Position numbers and translations under genes: made by a program. A DNA stretch of 64,000 bases. Origin: Georgenia satyanarayanai. GTDB taxonomy: Bacteria; Actinomycetota; Actinomycetes; Actinomycetales; Actinomycetaceae. This document shows positions 9,123 to 16,484 of this stretch, one piece after another. Below the pieces are notes generated by a model. The model made no database searches, had not been told where the DNA came from, and was given only the letters and a program-made list of their open reading frames with translations. Within the stretch, counting starts at the first letter, position 1, and each line of letters starts with the position of its first letter. The stretch is taken from NCBI RefSeq assembly GCF_900116375.1, contig NZ_UETB01000016.1, positions 1-64,000 of the forward strand. The letters are read 5' to 3'.

Positions 9123-9829
9123 GGCCGTGGCCCTTCTGGTGCGTGCAGTGTGAGGTCCTCGTGCTCGCCCATGTCCAGGCGGAAGGGCGGGTAGACGTCG
9201 GTCATGAGGCCGGCGTAGGCGGCCACCCGGATGACCCACCGGTTCAGCCCGAGGAGGAGGTCGAAGAGTCCGCGCGGGTACGTGCCGGTGAAGAGCAGGA
9301 CGACGCCGACGACGAGGACGAGGAGACCGATGAGGCCACCGTCCCAGCGCTCGTCACCGTTCGTCACCCGGTGGGTCGCTGTGGCCGCTCCGCCGACGAG
9401 GATCCCGACGACGACGTAGTGAGGGATGGCGAGCAGCCACCACTTCACGAGGGCGAGCCCTCGTGAGAGGTGCTCGGGATAGTCGACCTGCAGGCGGGCC
9501 GGGTAGTCGGCCACCTCGCCGAGGGTGAAGGGCGGGTAGCGGTCCGTGGCCAGTGCGCCGTAGGCGTAGTAGCTCACGCGCCAGTTCCAGCGAAGCACGC
9601 CGACGTTGAAGTCGAAGAGCGCGCGGGGGTACCTGCCGGTGATGACGATGGCCACGAGGGCGACGATGCTGACCGCGACGAACGCGACCCACAAGAAGGC
9701 CAGCACCAGGTAGTGGGGGACGATCAGCACCCACTTCACCAGCCAGAGCCAGCGGGAGAGGGCCGGTGCCCTGACGCCGTCGACATGGACCGGGAAGGGG
9801 CGGGGTGCGAGTGGGGCTGCGGTGGTCAT
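9119..9829 (-). CDS. DUF4389 membrane protein
   Basis: 236 residues with two copies of the DUF4389 unit: [22 protein letters not shown] near residue 25 and [20 protein letters not shown] near residue 130. Each unit is followed by a hydrophobic pair and a YPRALFDF or YPRGLFDL segment, then [18 protein letters not shown] or [16 protein letters not shown]. About four to six membrane segments are predicted. Function is unknown. In actinobacteria the family often sits beside ABC exporters, as here, where it is the first gene of a coupled three-gene operon. It may help anchor or regulate the exporter; that is inference. Confidence 0.85.
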   Translation of the reverse strand: MTTAAPLAPRPFPVHVDGVRAPALSRWLWLVKWVLIVPHYLVLAFLWVAFVAVSIVALVAIVITGRYPRALFDFNVGVLRWNWRVSYYAYGALATDRYPPFTLGEVADYPARLQVDYPEHLSRGLALVKWWLLAIPHYVVVGILVGGAATATHRVTNGDERWDGGLIGLLVLVVGVVLLFTGTYPRGLFDLLLGLNRWVIRVAAYAGLMTDVYPPFRLDMGEHEDLTLHAPEGPRP

Positions 9830-9909
9830 GACGACCGCCTGTTCCGCTCCGGTCTCCCGAAGCTGTGCTCGGTGAAACGGTGTGGTGCGGGGGTCCGGCG
9901 TCGCGGCGC

Positions 9910-10926
9910 TCAGACGGTGAGGGCGACCTTTCCGCGGACGTCGCCCGCCTCCAGGCGGCGCATGGCATCGGACGCTTGCTCGAGCGGGTAGGTCCGGTCG
10001 AGGCTCGGTGTCACCGTCCCGGCCTCGATGTACTCGGTGAGCTGCTCGAGCTCCGCGGAGCGCACCGTGCCGACGAAGGTCGTCAGGCGCTGGCGGAGGA
10101 AGGGGGAGAGGGCCACCGCGCGCAGCTGCCGACCCATGCCGGTGATCCGGCCGCCGTCCTCACCGCCGGTGATCACGGCCGTCCCGGTGGGGGTGAGGGC
10201 GCGGCGCAGGCGCGCGATCGAGGGGTTGCCGGCGATGTCGAGGACGAGGTCGTAGCGCCGCGCACCGTCGGCGAAGTCCTCGCGGGTGTAGTCCAGGACG
10301 TGGTCGGCGCCGAGGGAGCGCACGAGGTCGAGCTTGGCGGTGCTCGCGACGGCGGTGACCTCGGCCCCGAGAGCCTTGGCGAGCTGGACGGCGTAGCTGC
10401 CCACGCCGCCGGACGCGCCCGTGATGAGCACGTGCTGGCCCGCCTGGAGCCTCCCGGCGTCGCGCAGGCCCTTGAGGGCGGTGACCGCCGAGACCGGGAC
10501 CACGGCGGCCTGCGCGAAGGACAGGCTGGCGGGCTTGGGCGCGAGGCTGCGCTCCGGCACGACCGCGTACTCGGCGAAGGCCCCCGTGCCGAAGCCGTAC
10601 ACGTCGTCGCCCACGGCGAAGCGTGTCACCGACGAGCCGACGGCGACGACGGTGCCGGCGACGTCGAAGCCGAGCACCGGGTCGCGCGGTCGCCGCAGGC
10701 CGAACGCGAGGCGGCCGGCGTACGGCAGTCCCCGCATGACGTGCCACACCCCGCGGTCCAGGCCCGCGGCCCGCACCCGGACGAGCACCTCGCGGTCGGC
10801 CACCTTCGGGCGCGGGACGCGCGCCAGGTGGAGCACCTCGGCGTTGCCGTACCGGTCGTGCACGATCGCGCGCATCGTGCCGGTGTCGAGGCCTGCGAGC
10901 GACACGTGCTGGCCCTCAGTGGCCAT
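9910..10926 (-). CDS. Zinc-less quinone oxidoreductase-type NAD(P)-dependent alcohol dehydrogenase
   Basis: 338-residue medium-chain dehydrogenase. The catalytic domain has [18 protein letters not shown] and [19 protein letters not shown], but no cysteine-rich structural-zinc loop, so it belongs with the QOR/zinc-free branch. The Rossmann motif is [25 protein letters not shown]. The C-terminal tail ([40 protein letters not shown]) is standard. Start ATG 10926 has GGAAGGAA 6 nt upstream. It is divergently transcribed from a TetR-type gene across two identical palindromes, so it is probably the repressor's target. Substrate unknown; small aldehydes or quinones are plausible. Confidence 0.88.
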   Translation of the reverse strand: MATEGQHVSLAGLDTGTMRAIVHDRYGNAEVLHLARVPRPKVADREVLVRVRAAGLDRGVWHVMRGLPYAGRLAFGLRRPRDPVLGFDVAGTVVAVGSSVTRFAVGDDVYGFGTGAFAEYAVVPERSLAPKPASLSFAQAAVVPVSAVTALKGLRDAGRLQAGQHVLITGASGGVGSYAVQLAKALGAEVTAVASTAKLDLVRSLGADHVLDYTREDFADGARRYDLVLDIAGNPSIARLRRALTPTGTAVITGGEDGGRITGMGRQLRAVALSPFLRQRLTTFVGTVRSAELEQLTEYIEAGTVTPSLDRTYPLEQASDAMRRLEAGDVRGKVALTV

Positions 10927-10956
10927 GTGCGTTCCTTCCGAGCGGAGAGGCGGTGT

Positions 10957-10992
10957 CGTACTTAGTACGGTAAGATTAGCGTACTAAGTACG
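10957..10992. promoter_or_regulatory. Twin TetR operator between dehydrogenase and regulator
   Basis: Two 13-bp near-palindromes, CGTACTTAGTACG (10957-10969) and CGTACTAAGTACG (10980-10992), are exact reverse complements of each other with centres 23 bp apart. They lie in the divergent intergenic region. A possible minus-10 TAAGAT lies between them. Confidence 0.75.
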
Positions 10993-11011
10993 GGAGCGGA
11001 AGGGGCGTGGC

Positions 11012-11722
11012 GTGGCGGAGGTCGGGCGGACGGGCGAGGCAGATCGCGCCCCGCTGAGCAGGGAACGGGTGCTGGACCGCGCCATCGCGGTCGCGGACGC
11101 GGGAGGCCTGGGATCGCTCACCATGCGTTCGCTGGCCACGGAGCTCGGCGTCAAGCCCATGGCGCTGTACCACTACGTGGCGAACAAGAACGAGATCCTC
11201 GACGGCATCGTCGACCGGGTCTTCGGCGAGATCGAGCTTCCCGCGGCCGGCGGTCAGTGGCGGGAGGAGGTCTCCCGCCGGGCGGAGTCCGCACGCAGCG
11301 TCCTGCGGCGCCATCCCTGGGCGATCTCGCTCATGGAGTCGCGGTCCGCCCCCGGCCCCGCCACCCTGCGGCACCACGAGGCCATGCTCGACACCCTCCG
11401 GGGCGCCGGGTTCTCCCTGGCGATGACCGGGCACGCCTACGCCCTGCTGGACGCCTTCGTGTACGGGTTCGCGGTCCAGGAGGCGGCGCTGCCCTTCGAC
11501 CGGGACGCCGCTCCCGAGGTGGTGGCGGGCATCGCGGCACAGCTCCCGGCCGAGGACTATCCGCGCCTGCACGAGTACGCCCACGAGCGCGTGATGACCC
11601 CGGGCTACGACTTCGGCGACGAGTTCACGTTCGGGCTCGGGGTCGTCCTCGACGCCCTCGAGCGGTCCCTGCGCGACGGCGACGGCGAAGCGCCGGCTCC
11701 CGGGACGTCGCCGGCGCGGTAG
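11012..11722 (+). CDS. TetR/AcrR family transcriptional regulator (TetR_C-type)
   Basis: 236 residues. The N-terminal helix-turn-helix is SRERVLDRAIAVADAGGLGS through SLATELGVKPMALYHYVANKNEIL, a classic TetR DNA-binding domain. The C-terminal half resembles the TetR_C ligand-binding domain, with RRHPWAISLMESR and LLDAFVYGFAVQE. The GTG start at 11012 has GGAAGGGG 6 nt upstream. It is divergent from the alcohol dehydrogenase, with two copies of a palindrome between them, so it probably represses both genes until an inducer, perhaps a toxic organic compound, binds. Confidence 0.88.
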   Translation: MAEVGRTGEADRAPLSRERVLDRAIAVADAGGLGSLTMRSLATELGVKPMALYHYVANKNEILDGIVDRVFGEIELPAAGGQWREEVSRRAESARSVLRRHPWAISLMESRSAPGPATLRHHEAMLDTLRGAGFSLAMTGHAYALLDAFVYGFAVQEAALPFDRDAAPEVVAGIAAQLPAEDYPRLHEYAHERVMTPGYDFGDEFTFGLGVVLDALERSLRDGDGEAPAPGTSPAR

Positions 11723-11740
11723 CCCGGGGTGCGGCCTGCC

Positions 11741-12388
11741 TCAGCCGCCGAGGGTGAGGCCGAGCTCGCGGGCCAGGGCGGGGAGCAGGGCGATCGCGTC
11801 CTCCTCGGCGACGCGGGCACCGCGCAGGCCGCTCACCCCGCCGACGCCGTCGAGCCGGCAGCCGCGCAGCTGGACGTCGCGGCAGCGCAGGCCGGACAGC
11901 TGCGCGCCGCTGAGCACGCAGTCCTCGAGGAGGACGCCGTCCATGACGGTGTCGGTGAAGGTCGCCTCGCGCAGGTCGCAGCCCCGCAGGACCACGCCGC
12001 GCAGCTGGGCGCCGTGCCAGCTCGTCAGCGTGCCCTGCACGCCCTCGAGCAGCACCGAGCGCAGCCGCACCCCGGCCAGCAGCGCGCCGGTCATCCGGGC
12101 CTCGCGCAGCGAGCAGCGCAGCAGCGAGCCGTCGCGCCACACGAGGTTGGCGAGGTCCGCGCCGTCGAGCCGGCAGTCCGCGAGCGTCACCCGCTCCCAG
12201 TCCCCGCCGCCCGCCCGCAGGCGCGACAGGTCGCTCTCCTCGATCTGCGCCTCGCGCAGCCCGGGCACGACCGCGCCGGTGAGGTCGACCCCGGCGGTGG
12301 TCGCGTCGTCCAGGGCGGTGACGTCGCCGGGCTCGAGGTGCGGGGGCACGTCCGGCTCGGGCACGGAGCGTGGGGCGGACCGGGTCAC
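11741..12388 (-). CDS. Pentapeptide-repeat protein
   Basis: 215 residues with about 20 consecutive A(D/N)LxX-type pentapeptides from residue 40 to 185, for example LANLVWRDGSLLRCSLREAR and LRGVVLRGCDLREATFTDTV. The repeat predicts a right-handed quadrilateral beta-helix. Some members mimic DNA and protect gyrase from quinolones; others have no known role, and this one lacks decisive features. The GTG start overlaps the ybaK stop by 4 bp (GTGA). It is the last gene of the helicase-ybaK-pentapeptide operon. An open frame upstream in the same frame is antisense noise, since ybaK is the clear gene there. Confidence 0.82.
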   Translation of the reverse strand: MTRSAPRSVPEPDVPPHLEPGDVTALDDATTAGVDLTGAVVPGLREAQIEESDLSRLRAGGGDWERVTLADCRLDGADLANLVWRDGSLLRCSLREARMTGALLAGVRLRSVLLEGVQGTLTSWHGAQLRGVVLRGCDLREATFTDTVMDGVLLEDCVLSGAQLSGLRCRDVQLRGCRLDGVGGVSGLRGARVAEEDAIALLPALARELGLTLGG

Positions 12389-12879
12389 GGCCGCCCGATC
12401 CGCGCCGTGCGCGCGCCGGTGAGGGCGATGAGGTCCGCCGGCGCGAGCTCGACGTCGGCCCCGCGCCGTCCCGCGCTGACGAGCACCGTCCCGTGCTCCA
12501 GGGCGGTCTCGTCGACGACGGTGGTGAGGCGGCGGCGCTGCCCGAGCGGGGAGATGCCGCCGAGGACGTAGCCGGTGGCCCGTTCCGCGGCTGCCGGCTC
12601 GGCCATGGTGGCGCGCTTGCCGCCCACGGCGGCGGCCAGGGCCTTGAGGTCGAGCTCGCCGGTGACCGGCACGACCCCGACGACGAGTGCGCCGTCGACC
12701 TCCGCGACGAGCGTCTTGAGCACCCGGGCGGCATCGACGCCGAGGGCCTGGGCCGCCTCCATGCCGAAGGACAGCTCGCTGCGCGGGTCGTGGGTGTACT
12801 CGCGGACGGTGTGCGTCACCCCGGCCTGCTGGAGGGCGCGCAGGGCGGGCGTGCCCGCCGGTGCCGCGCGGCGGCTCAC
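12385..12879 (-). CDS. ybaK: Cys-tRNA(Pro) deacylase, YbaK/EbsC family
   Basis: 164 residues matching YbaK: TPALRALQQAGVTHTVREYTHDP at the N-terminus, the conserved lysine in ARVLKTLVAEVDGALVVGVVPV, and YVLGGISPLGQRRRLTTVVDE, which holds the GGxSP substrate loop. YbaK hydrolyses Cys-tRNA(Pro) formed by prolyl-tRNA synthetase misacylation, a cytoplasmic proofreading step. The ATG overlaps the helicase stop by 4 bp and the TGA overlaps the next start by 4 bp, so the gene sits in a tightly coupled operon. Confidence 0.92.
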   Translation of the reverse strand: MSRRAAPAGTPALRALQQAGVTHTVREYTHDPRSELSFGMEAAQALGVDAARVLKTLVAEVDGALVVGVVPVTGELDLKALAAAVGGKRATMAEPAAAERATGYVLGGISPLGQRRRLTTVVDETALEHGTVLVSAGRRGADVELAPADLIALTGARTARIGRP

Positions 12880-15539
12880 CGCGGCCCCACGTCCAGCACC
12901 CGCACGACGGCGCCCTGCGCCGCGTCGCTCGCGTCGAGGTCGACGACGGCCCAGACGCCCCAGTCGTGCTCACCCTCCGGGTCGTCCAGGGTCTGGCGCA
13001 CGAGCCAGAGGCGACCGTCGCCCGCCAGGGCGAGGGCGGCGTCGTCGTCCTCGGGCAGGCCGGCGCGGAGGAGGTCCTCGCGCGAGGGCCGCTCGTCGAT
13101 GGTGACGAGGGAGGCGGCGCGGGCGGCGACGTCGGTGCCGAGCCAGTCGTAGTCCTGCCAGTACGGGTCCATCGCCTGCGCCCAGCGCTCGGCGTCCCAG
13201 CCGTCGGCGGCGTGCATGGCCCCGAGCGGCTCGTAGTGCTCCCGCCCGAGGAGCTCCACCCGGGTGAACAGCGCCTTGCGGACCGTCACCCGGAAACCGT
13301 GGCGGTTGCGCGTGAAGGCGACCGGCTCGCCGTCCTCGCCCTCACCGAAGCGACGCTCGACGCCGTCGGCGGAGTCCGCCGGCGCGGCGGGCTCACCGGA
13401 GCCCATGAGGGACTCCCACTCGTCCAGGAGGCTGGAGTCGACCGAGCGGATGTGGTCACCGAGCCAGCCGATGATCTCCTCGACCTCCTCGGTGCGGGCA
13501 CGGTCGGGCACCACCTGGCGCAGCGCCCGGTAGGCGTCGGTGAGGTAGCGCAGGACCACGCCCTCGCTGCGCCCGACGTCGTAGCGGGAGACGAGCTCGG
13601 AGAAGGTCATCGCGTTCTCGACCATCTCGCGCACCACGGACTTCGGCTTGAGCTCCTGGTCCCCGACCCACGGGTTGGTCTGCCGGTAGGTGGCCAGCGC
13701 CGGCTCGAGCATCTCGCCGAGCGGGCGCGGCCAGGTGATCTCCTCCAGCGCCTCCATCCGCTCCTCGTACTCCATGCCCTCGGCCTTCATCGCGCCGATC
13801 GCCTCGCCGCGCGCGTGGCGCTGCTGCCCGTACAGGAGCGGGCGCGGGTCCTCCAGGGTGGCCTCGATGACGGAGACGACGTCGAGGGCGAACTCGGGGG
13901 ACTCGGCGTCGAGCAGGTCGATGGCCGCGAGCGCGAAGGGGGACAGCGGCGCGTTGAGCGCGAACTCGCGCGGCAGGTCCACGGTGAGGCGGACGTACGG
14001 CTCGCCGGGGTGGGCGCGGCGCCAGGCGGCGTCGCGGTGCTCGAGCACCTCCGCCGTCCGCAGGGAGCGGTAGATCTCCGCGGCGCGGCGCAGGTGGGGG
14101 TTCCAGGTGGTGGGCGGCTCGTGGTTGTCGGTGAGCAGGCGGTGCATCGCCTGCACCGGGTCGCCCGGGCGGGCGAGCACCGACAGCACCATCGTGTGGG
14201 TCACGGCGAACTGGCTCGTCAGCGCCTCGGGCTCGGCGTCACGCAGGCGCTCGAAGGTCTTGTCGGTCCAGTTGACGACGCCGGCCGGCGCCTTCTTCCG
14301 GACGATCTTGCGGCGCTTCTTCTCGTCGTCGCCCGCCTTGGCGAGCGCCTTGGCGTTCTCGATGACGTGCTCGGGGGCCTGGACGACGACCTCGCCGGTG
14401 GTGTCGTACCCCGCGCGGCCGGCGCGCCCGGCGATCTGGTGGAACTCCCGCGCCGTGAGGTGGCGGGAGCGCTCGCCGTCGAACTTCGTCAGCGAGGTGA
14501 GCACGACGGTGCGGATCGGCACGTTGATCCCCACGCCGAGGGTGTCGGTGCCGCAGACGACGGCGAGCAGCCCGGACTGGGTGAGCCGCTCGACGAGCCG
14601 CCGGTAGCGCGGCAGCATGCCGGCGTGGTGGACGCCGATGCCCAGACGCAGGAGCCGGGACAGCGTCTGGCCGAAGCCCTTGGCGAAGCGGAAGTCCCCG
14701 ATCGCCGTCGCGATCTGGTCGCGGCGCTCGCGGGAGGCGACGGTGACGGACGTGAGCGACTGGGCCCGCTCGACGGCGTCCTTCTGGGCGAAGTGGACGA
14801 CGTAGACGGGGGAGCGGCCCTGCTCGACGAGCCGCTGGAGGAGGTCCTGGATGGGCTCGAGGGAGTAGTCGAAGGTGAGCGGGACGGGCCGCTCGGCGCC
14901 GGCGACGACGGCGACCTCCCGGCTCGTGCGCCGGGTGAGGTCCCGCTCGAAGAAGGAGACGTCCCCGAGCGTGCCGGACATGAGGACGAACTGGGCGTTC
15001 GTCAGCTCGAGGAGGGGGACCTGCCAGGCCCAGCCGCGCTGCGGGTCGGCGTAGAAGTGGAACTCGTCCATGACGACGACGCCCACGTCCAGCCCGGCGC
15101 CCTCGCGCAGCGCCTGGTTGGCGAGGATCTCGGCGGTGCAGCAGATGATCGGCGCCTCGGGGTTGATCGCGGAGTCGCCCGTGACCATGCCGACGTTGTG
15201 CGAGCCGAAGAGCGCGACGAGGTCGAAGAACTTCTCCGAGACGAGCGCCTTGAGCGGGGCGGTGTAGTACGTGCGCTCACCGCGGGCCAGGGCCACGGTG
15301 TGCGCGGCCAGCGCGATCATCGTCTTCCCTGAGCCGGTGGGCGTGGAGACGATGACGTGGGAGCCGGTGGTGATCTCGAGCAGCGCCTCCTCCTGGTGGG
15401 GGTAGAGCGGGCGCCCGGTTCCCTCGGCCCAGGAGGTGAAGCCCTCGTACAGGGCGTCGGGATCGAGCGCGCCGTCCGGTCCTGACTCGTCCTCGAGGCG
15501 GTCCAGCAGGGCGTTGAGCTCGTGCACCGTGATCGTCAC
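12876..15539 (-). CDS. DEAD/DEAH-box helicase with DUF3516 C-terminus
   Basis: 887 residues. Helicase core: Q-motif-like YPHQEEALLEI, Walker A STPTGSGKT (near residue 65), motif II DEFH, motif III SGTLGD, and motif VI HQIAGRAGRAGYD. This pattern resembles Ski2/Mtr4-like enzymes. The rest, about 400 residues from PEALTSQF onward, matches the actinobacterial DUF3516 architecture. It is predicted to unwind RNA or DNA with ATP; the biological substrate is not known. The gene is first in a coupled operon with ybaK and a pentapeptide protein, which would fit an RNA or translation-quality role. That is inference. Confidence 0.9.
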   Translation of the reverse strand: MTITVHELNALLDRLEDESGPDGALDPDALYEGFTSWAEGTGRPLYPHQEEALLEITTGSHVIVSTPTGSGKTMIALAAHTVALARGERTYYTAPLKALVSEKFFDLVALFGSHNVGMVTGDSAINPEAPIICCTAEILANQALREGAGLDVGVVVMDEFHFYADPQRGWAWQVPLLELTNAQFVLMSGTLGDVSFFERDLTRRTSREVAVVAGAERPVPLTFDYSLEPIQDLLQRLVEQGRSPVYVVHFAQKDAVERAQSLTSVTVASRERRDQIATAIGDFRFAKGFGQTLSRLLRLGIGVHHAGMLPRYRRLVERLTQSGLLAVVCGTDTLGVGINVPIRTVVLTSLTKFDGERSRHLTAREFHQIAGRAGRAGYDTTGEVVVQAPEHVIENAKALAKAGDDEKKRRKIVRKKAPAGVVNWTDKTFERLRDAEPEALTSQFAVTHTMVLSVLARPGDPVQAMHRLLTDNHEPPTTWNPHLRRAAEIYRSLRTAEVLEHRDAAWRRAHPGEPYVRLTVDLPREFALNAPLSPFALAAIDLLDAESPEFALDVVSVIEATLEDPRPLLYGQQRHARGEAIGAMKAEGMEYEERMEALEEITWPRPLGEMLEPALATYRQTNPWVGDQELKPKSVVREMVENAMTFSELVSRYDVGRSEGVVLRYLTDAYRALRQVVPDRARTEEVEEIIGWLGDHIRSVDSSLLDEWESLMGSGEPAAPADSADGVERRFGEGEDGEPVAFTRNRHGFRVTVRKALFTRVELLGREHYEPLGAMHAADGWDAERWAQAMDPYWQDYDWLGTDVAARAASLVTIDERPSREDLLRAGLPEDDDAALALAGDGRLWLVRQTLDDPEGEHDWGVWAVVDLDASDAAQGAVVRVLDVGPR

Positions 15540-15563
15540 GCCGCCAGTCTCGCAGAGGGCACC

Positions 15564-15601
15564 GACGGCGGGCGGCCGGTCGACCCGGCCGACCCGCCGT
15601 C
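15564..15601 (-). terminator. Terminator-like hairpin after the XRE operon
   Basis: 16-bp stem, GACGGCGGGCGGCCGG (15564-15579) with 15585-15601 and a single bulged A at 15592, 5-nt loop. It begins 4 bp past the XRE stop. It also lies 25-62 bp upstream of the helicase start, so it may affect helicase transcription. Confidence 0.6.
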
Positions 15602-15605
15602 CGGC

Positions 15606-15800
15606 TCACTCGTCGGGCTCGAAGATGTCCTCGATGGCACACCCGAAGGTGCGGGCGAGGCGGAAGGCCAGCGGGAGTGAGGGGTCGTGCTTGCCGGTCT
15701 CCACGGCGTTGACGGCCTGCCTGGAGACCTGCAGGTGCTGGGCAAGGTCCTGTTGCGTCCACCCCCGCTCGGCGCGCATGACGCGGAGTCGGTTCCTCAT
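15606..15800 (-). CDS. Short XRE-family transcriptional regulator
   Basis: 64 residues, essentially a lone Cro/C1 helix-turn-helix: MRNRLRVMRAERGWTQQDLA, then VSRQAVNAVETGKHDPSLPL, ending FGCAIEDIFEPDE. This size and ending are typical of the small regulators that accompany a membrane protein gene in many Gram-positive bacteria. The ATG overlaps the upstream membrane-gene stop by 4 bp. The palindrome TGACACGAGCGTGTCA upstream of the operon (16345-16360) is a candidate autoregulatory site. A hairpin follows the stop. Confidence 0.9.
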   Translation of the reverse strand: MRNRLRVMRAERGWTQQDLAQHLQVSRQAVNAVETGKHDPSLPLAFRLARTFGCAIEDIFEPDE

Positions 15801-16159
15801 CGGTAGCGGCCCCGTGCCCAGAGCAGCCCGAGGGCGTAGGAGCCGACGAGCAGCCCGAAGGCGCCGAACGCGCCCAGGCGCGGCAGTCCGACTCCTTCGA
15901 GGAAGCCCCACGTGAACGTCACGACGGTGGTCACCGCGAACGCGACGCAGAGCGCGAGCAGGTGGATGTGCTGCAGGACCTCGTCCATCCGGCGGTACCG
16001 CGCGACCCCGCTGGCGACGATGCCGACGCCGGCGGGGACGGGGAGCAGTGCCACCACGTACCGCCACGCCGGGTCCGTCACGCGGTCCCCGGACAGCAGC
16101 CACAAGGAGAGTGCGAGCAGGGCGGCGTAGGCGAGGACGAGCGCGGCGAACGACCTCAT
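15797..16159 (-). CDS. Four-helix membrane protein
   Basis: 120 residues with four hydrophobic segments: LVLAYAALLALSLWLL, YVVALLPVPAGVGIVASGVA, HIHLLALCVAFAVTTVVTFT and GAFGAFGLLVGSYALGLLWA. A charged cytoplasmic loop RYRRMDEVLQHI follows the second segment. Proteins of this type are commonly encoded just before a short XRE regulator and are of unknown function. It is coupled by 4-bp overlaps to genes on both sides, so the three products are probably made together. Confidence 0.8.
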   Translation of the reverse strand: MRSFAALVLAYAALLALSLWLLSGDRVTDPAWRYVVALLPVPAGVGIVASGVARYRRMDEVLQHIHLLALCVAFAVTTVVTFTWGFLEGVGLPRLGAFGAFGLLVGSYALGLLWARGRYR

Positions 16160-16311
16160 CGGCGGGCGCGAGAGGCCATGACGAGGGCGACGCCGAGCGC
16201 CACCCCGAGCGCGTAGCCGGCCGCGCCCATCGATGCGGCCAGCGCAGCGCCCGCGCCGATGGCGATGGCGACGGCGGCTCCCACCGTGAGTCGCGTGGAT
16301 GTGCGATCCAT
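16156..16311 (-). CDS. Small two-helix membrane protein
   Basis: 51 residues. A charged start, MDRTSTRL, is followed by an almost uninterrupted Ala/Gly/Val hydrophobic hairpin (residues 8-46) and a basic tail SRARR. Start ATG 16311 was chosen because AAGGAG lies 7 nt upstream; a longer frame to 16350 has no such site. The stop overlaps the next start by 4 bp. It is the first gene of the XRE operon. Function unknown; low-complexity composition makes homology calls unsafe, but coupling and the ribosome-binding site support that it is translated. Confidence 0.65.
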   Translation of the reverse strand: MDRTSTRLTVGAAVAIAIGAGAALAASMGAAGYALGVALGVALVMASRARR

Positions 16312-16344
16312 GTCAAGTCTCCTTGTCGAAATGTAAGGTCTACG

Positions 16345-16360
16345 TGACACGAGCGTGTCA
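16345..16360. promoter_or_regulatory. Palindrome upstream of the XRE operon
   Basis: TGACACGAGCGTGTCA is a perfect inverted repeat with 7-bp arms and a 2-bp centre, 34 bp upstream of the first gene. It is a good size for an XRE dimer site. It also lies 125 bp upstream of the divergent S8 protease. Confidence 0.6.
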
Positions 16361-16484
16361 GGGACGGGGAGGGACCGTCAACCCCTGGGCCGGCGTCAGC
16401 CCCGGGACGCCACCCGGCCGCCCGGCGGTTGTCCGTGGTCGGTCCTACGGTTGGTCCATCACCGCACGGAGCGAGGGGGCAGCC

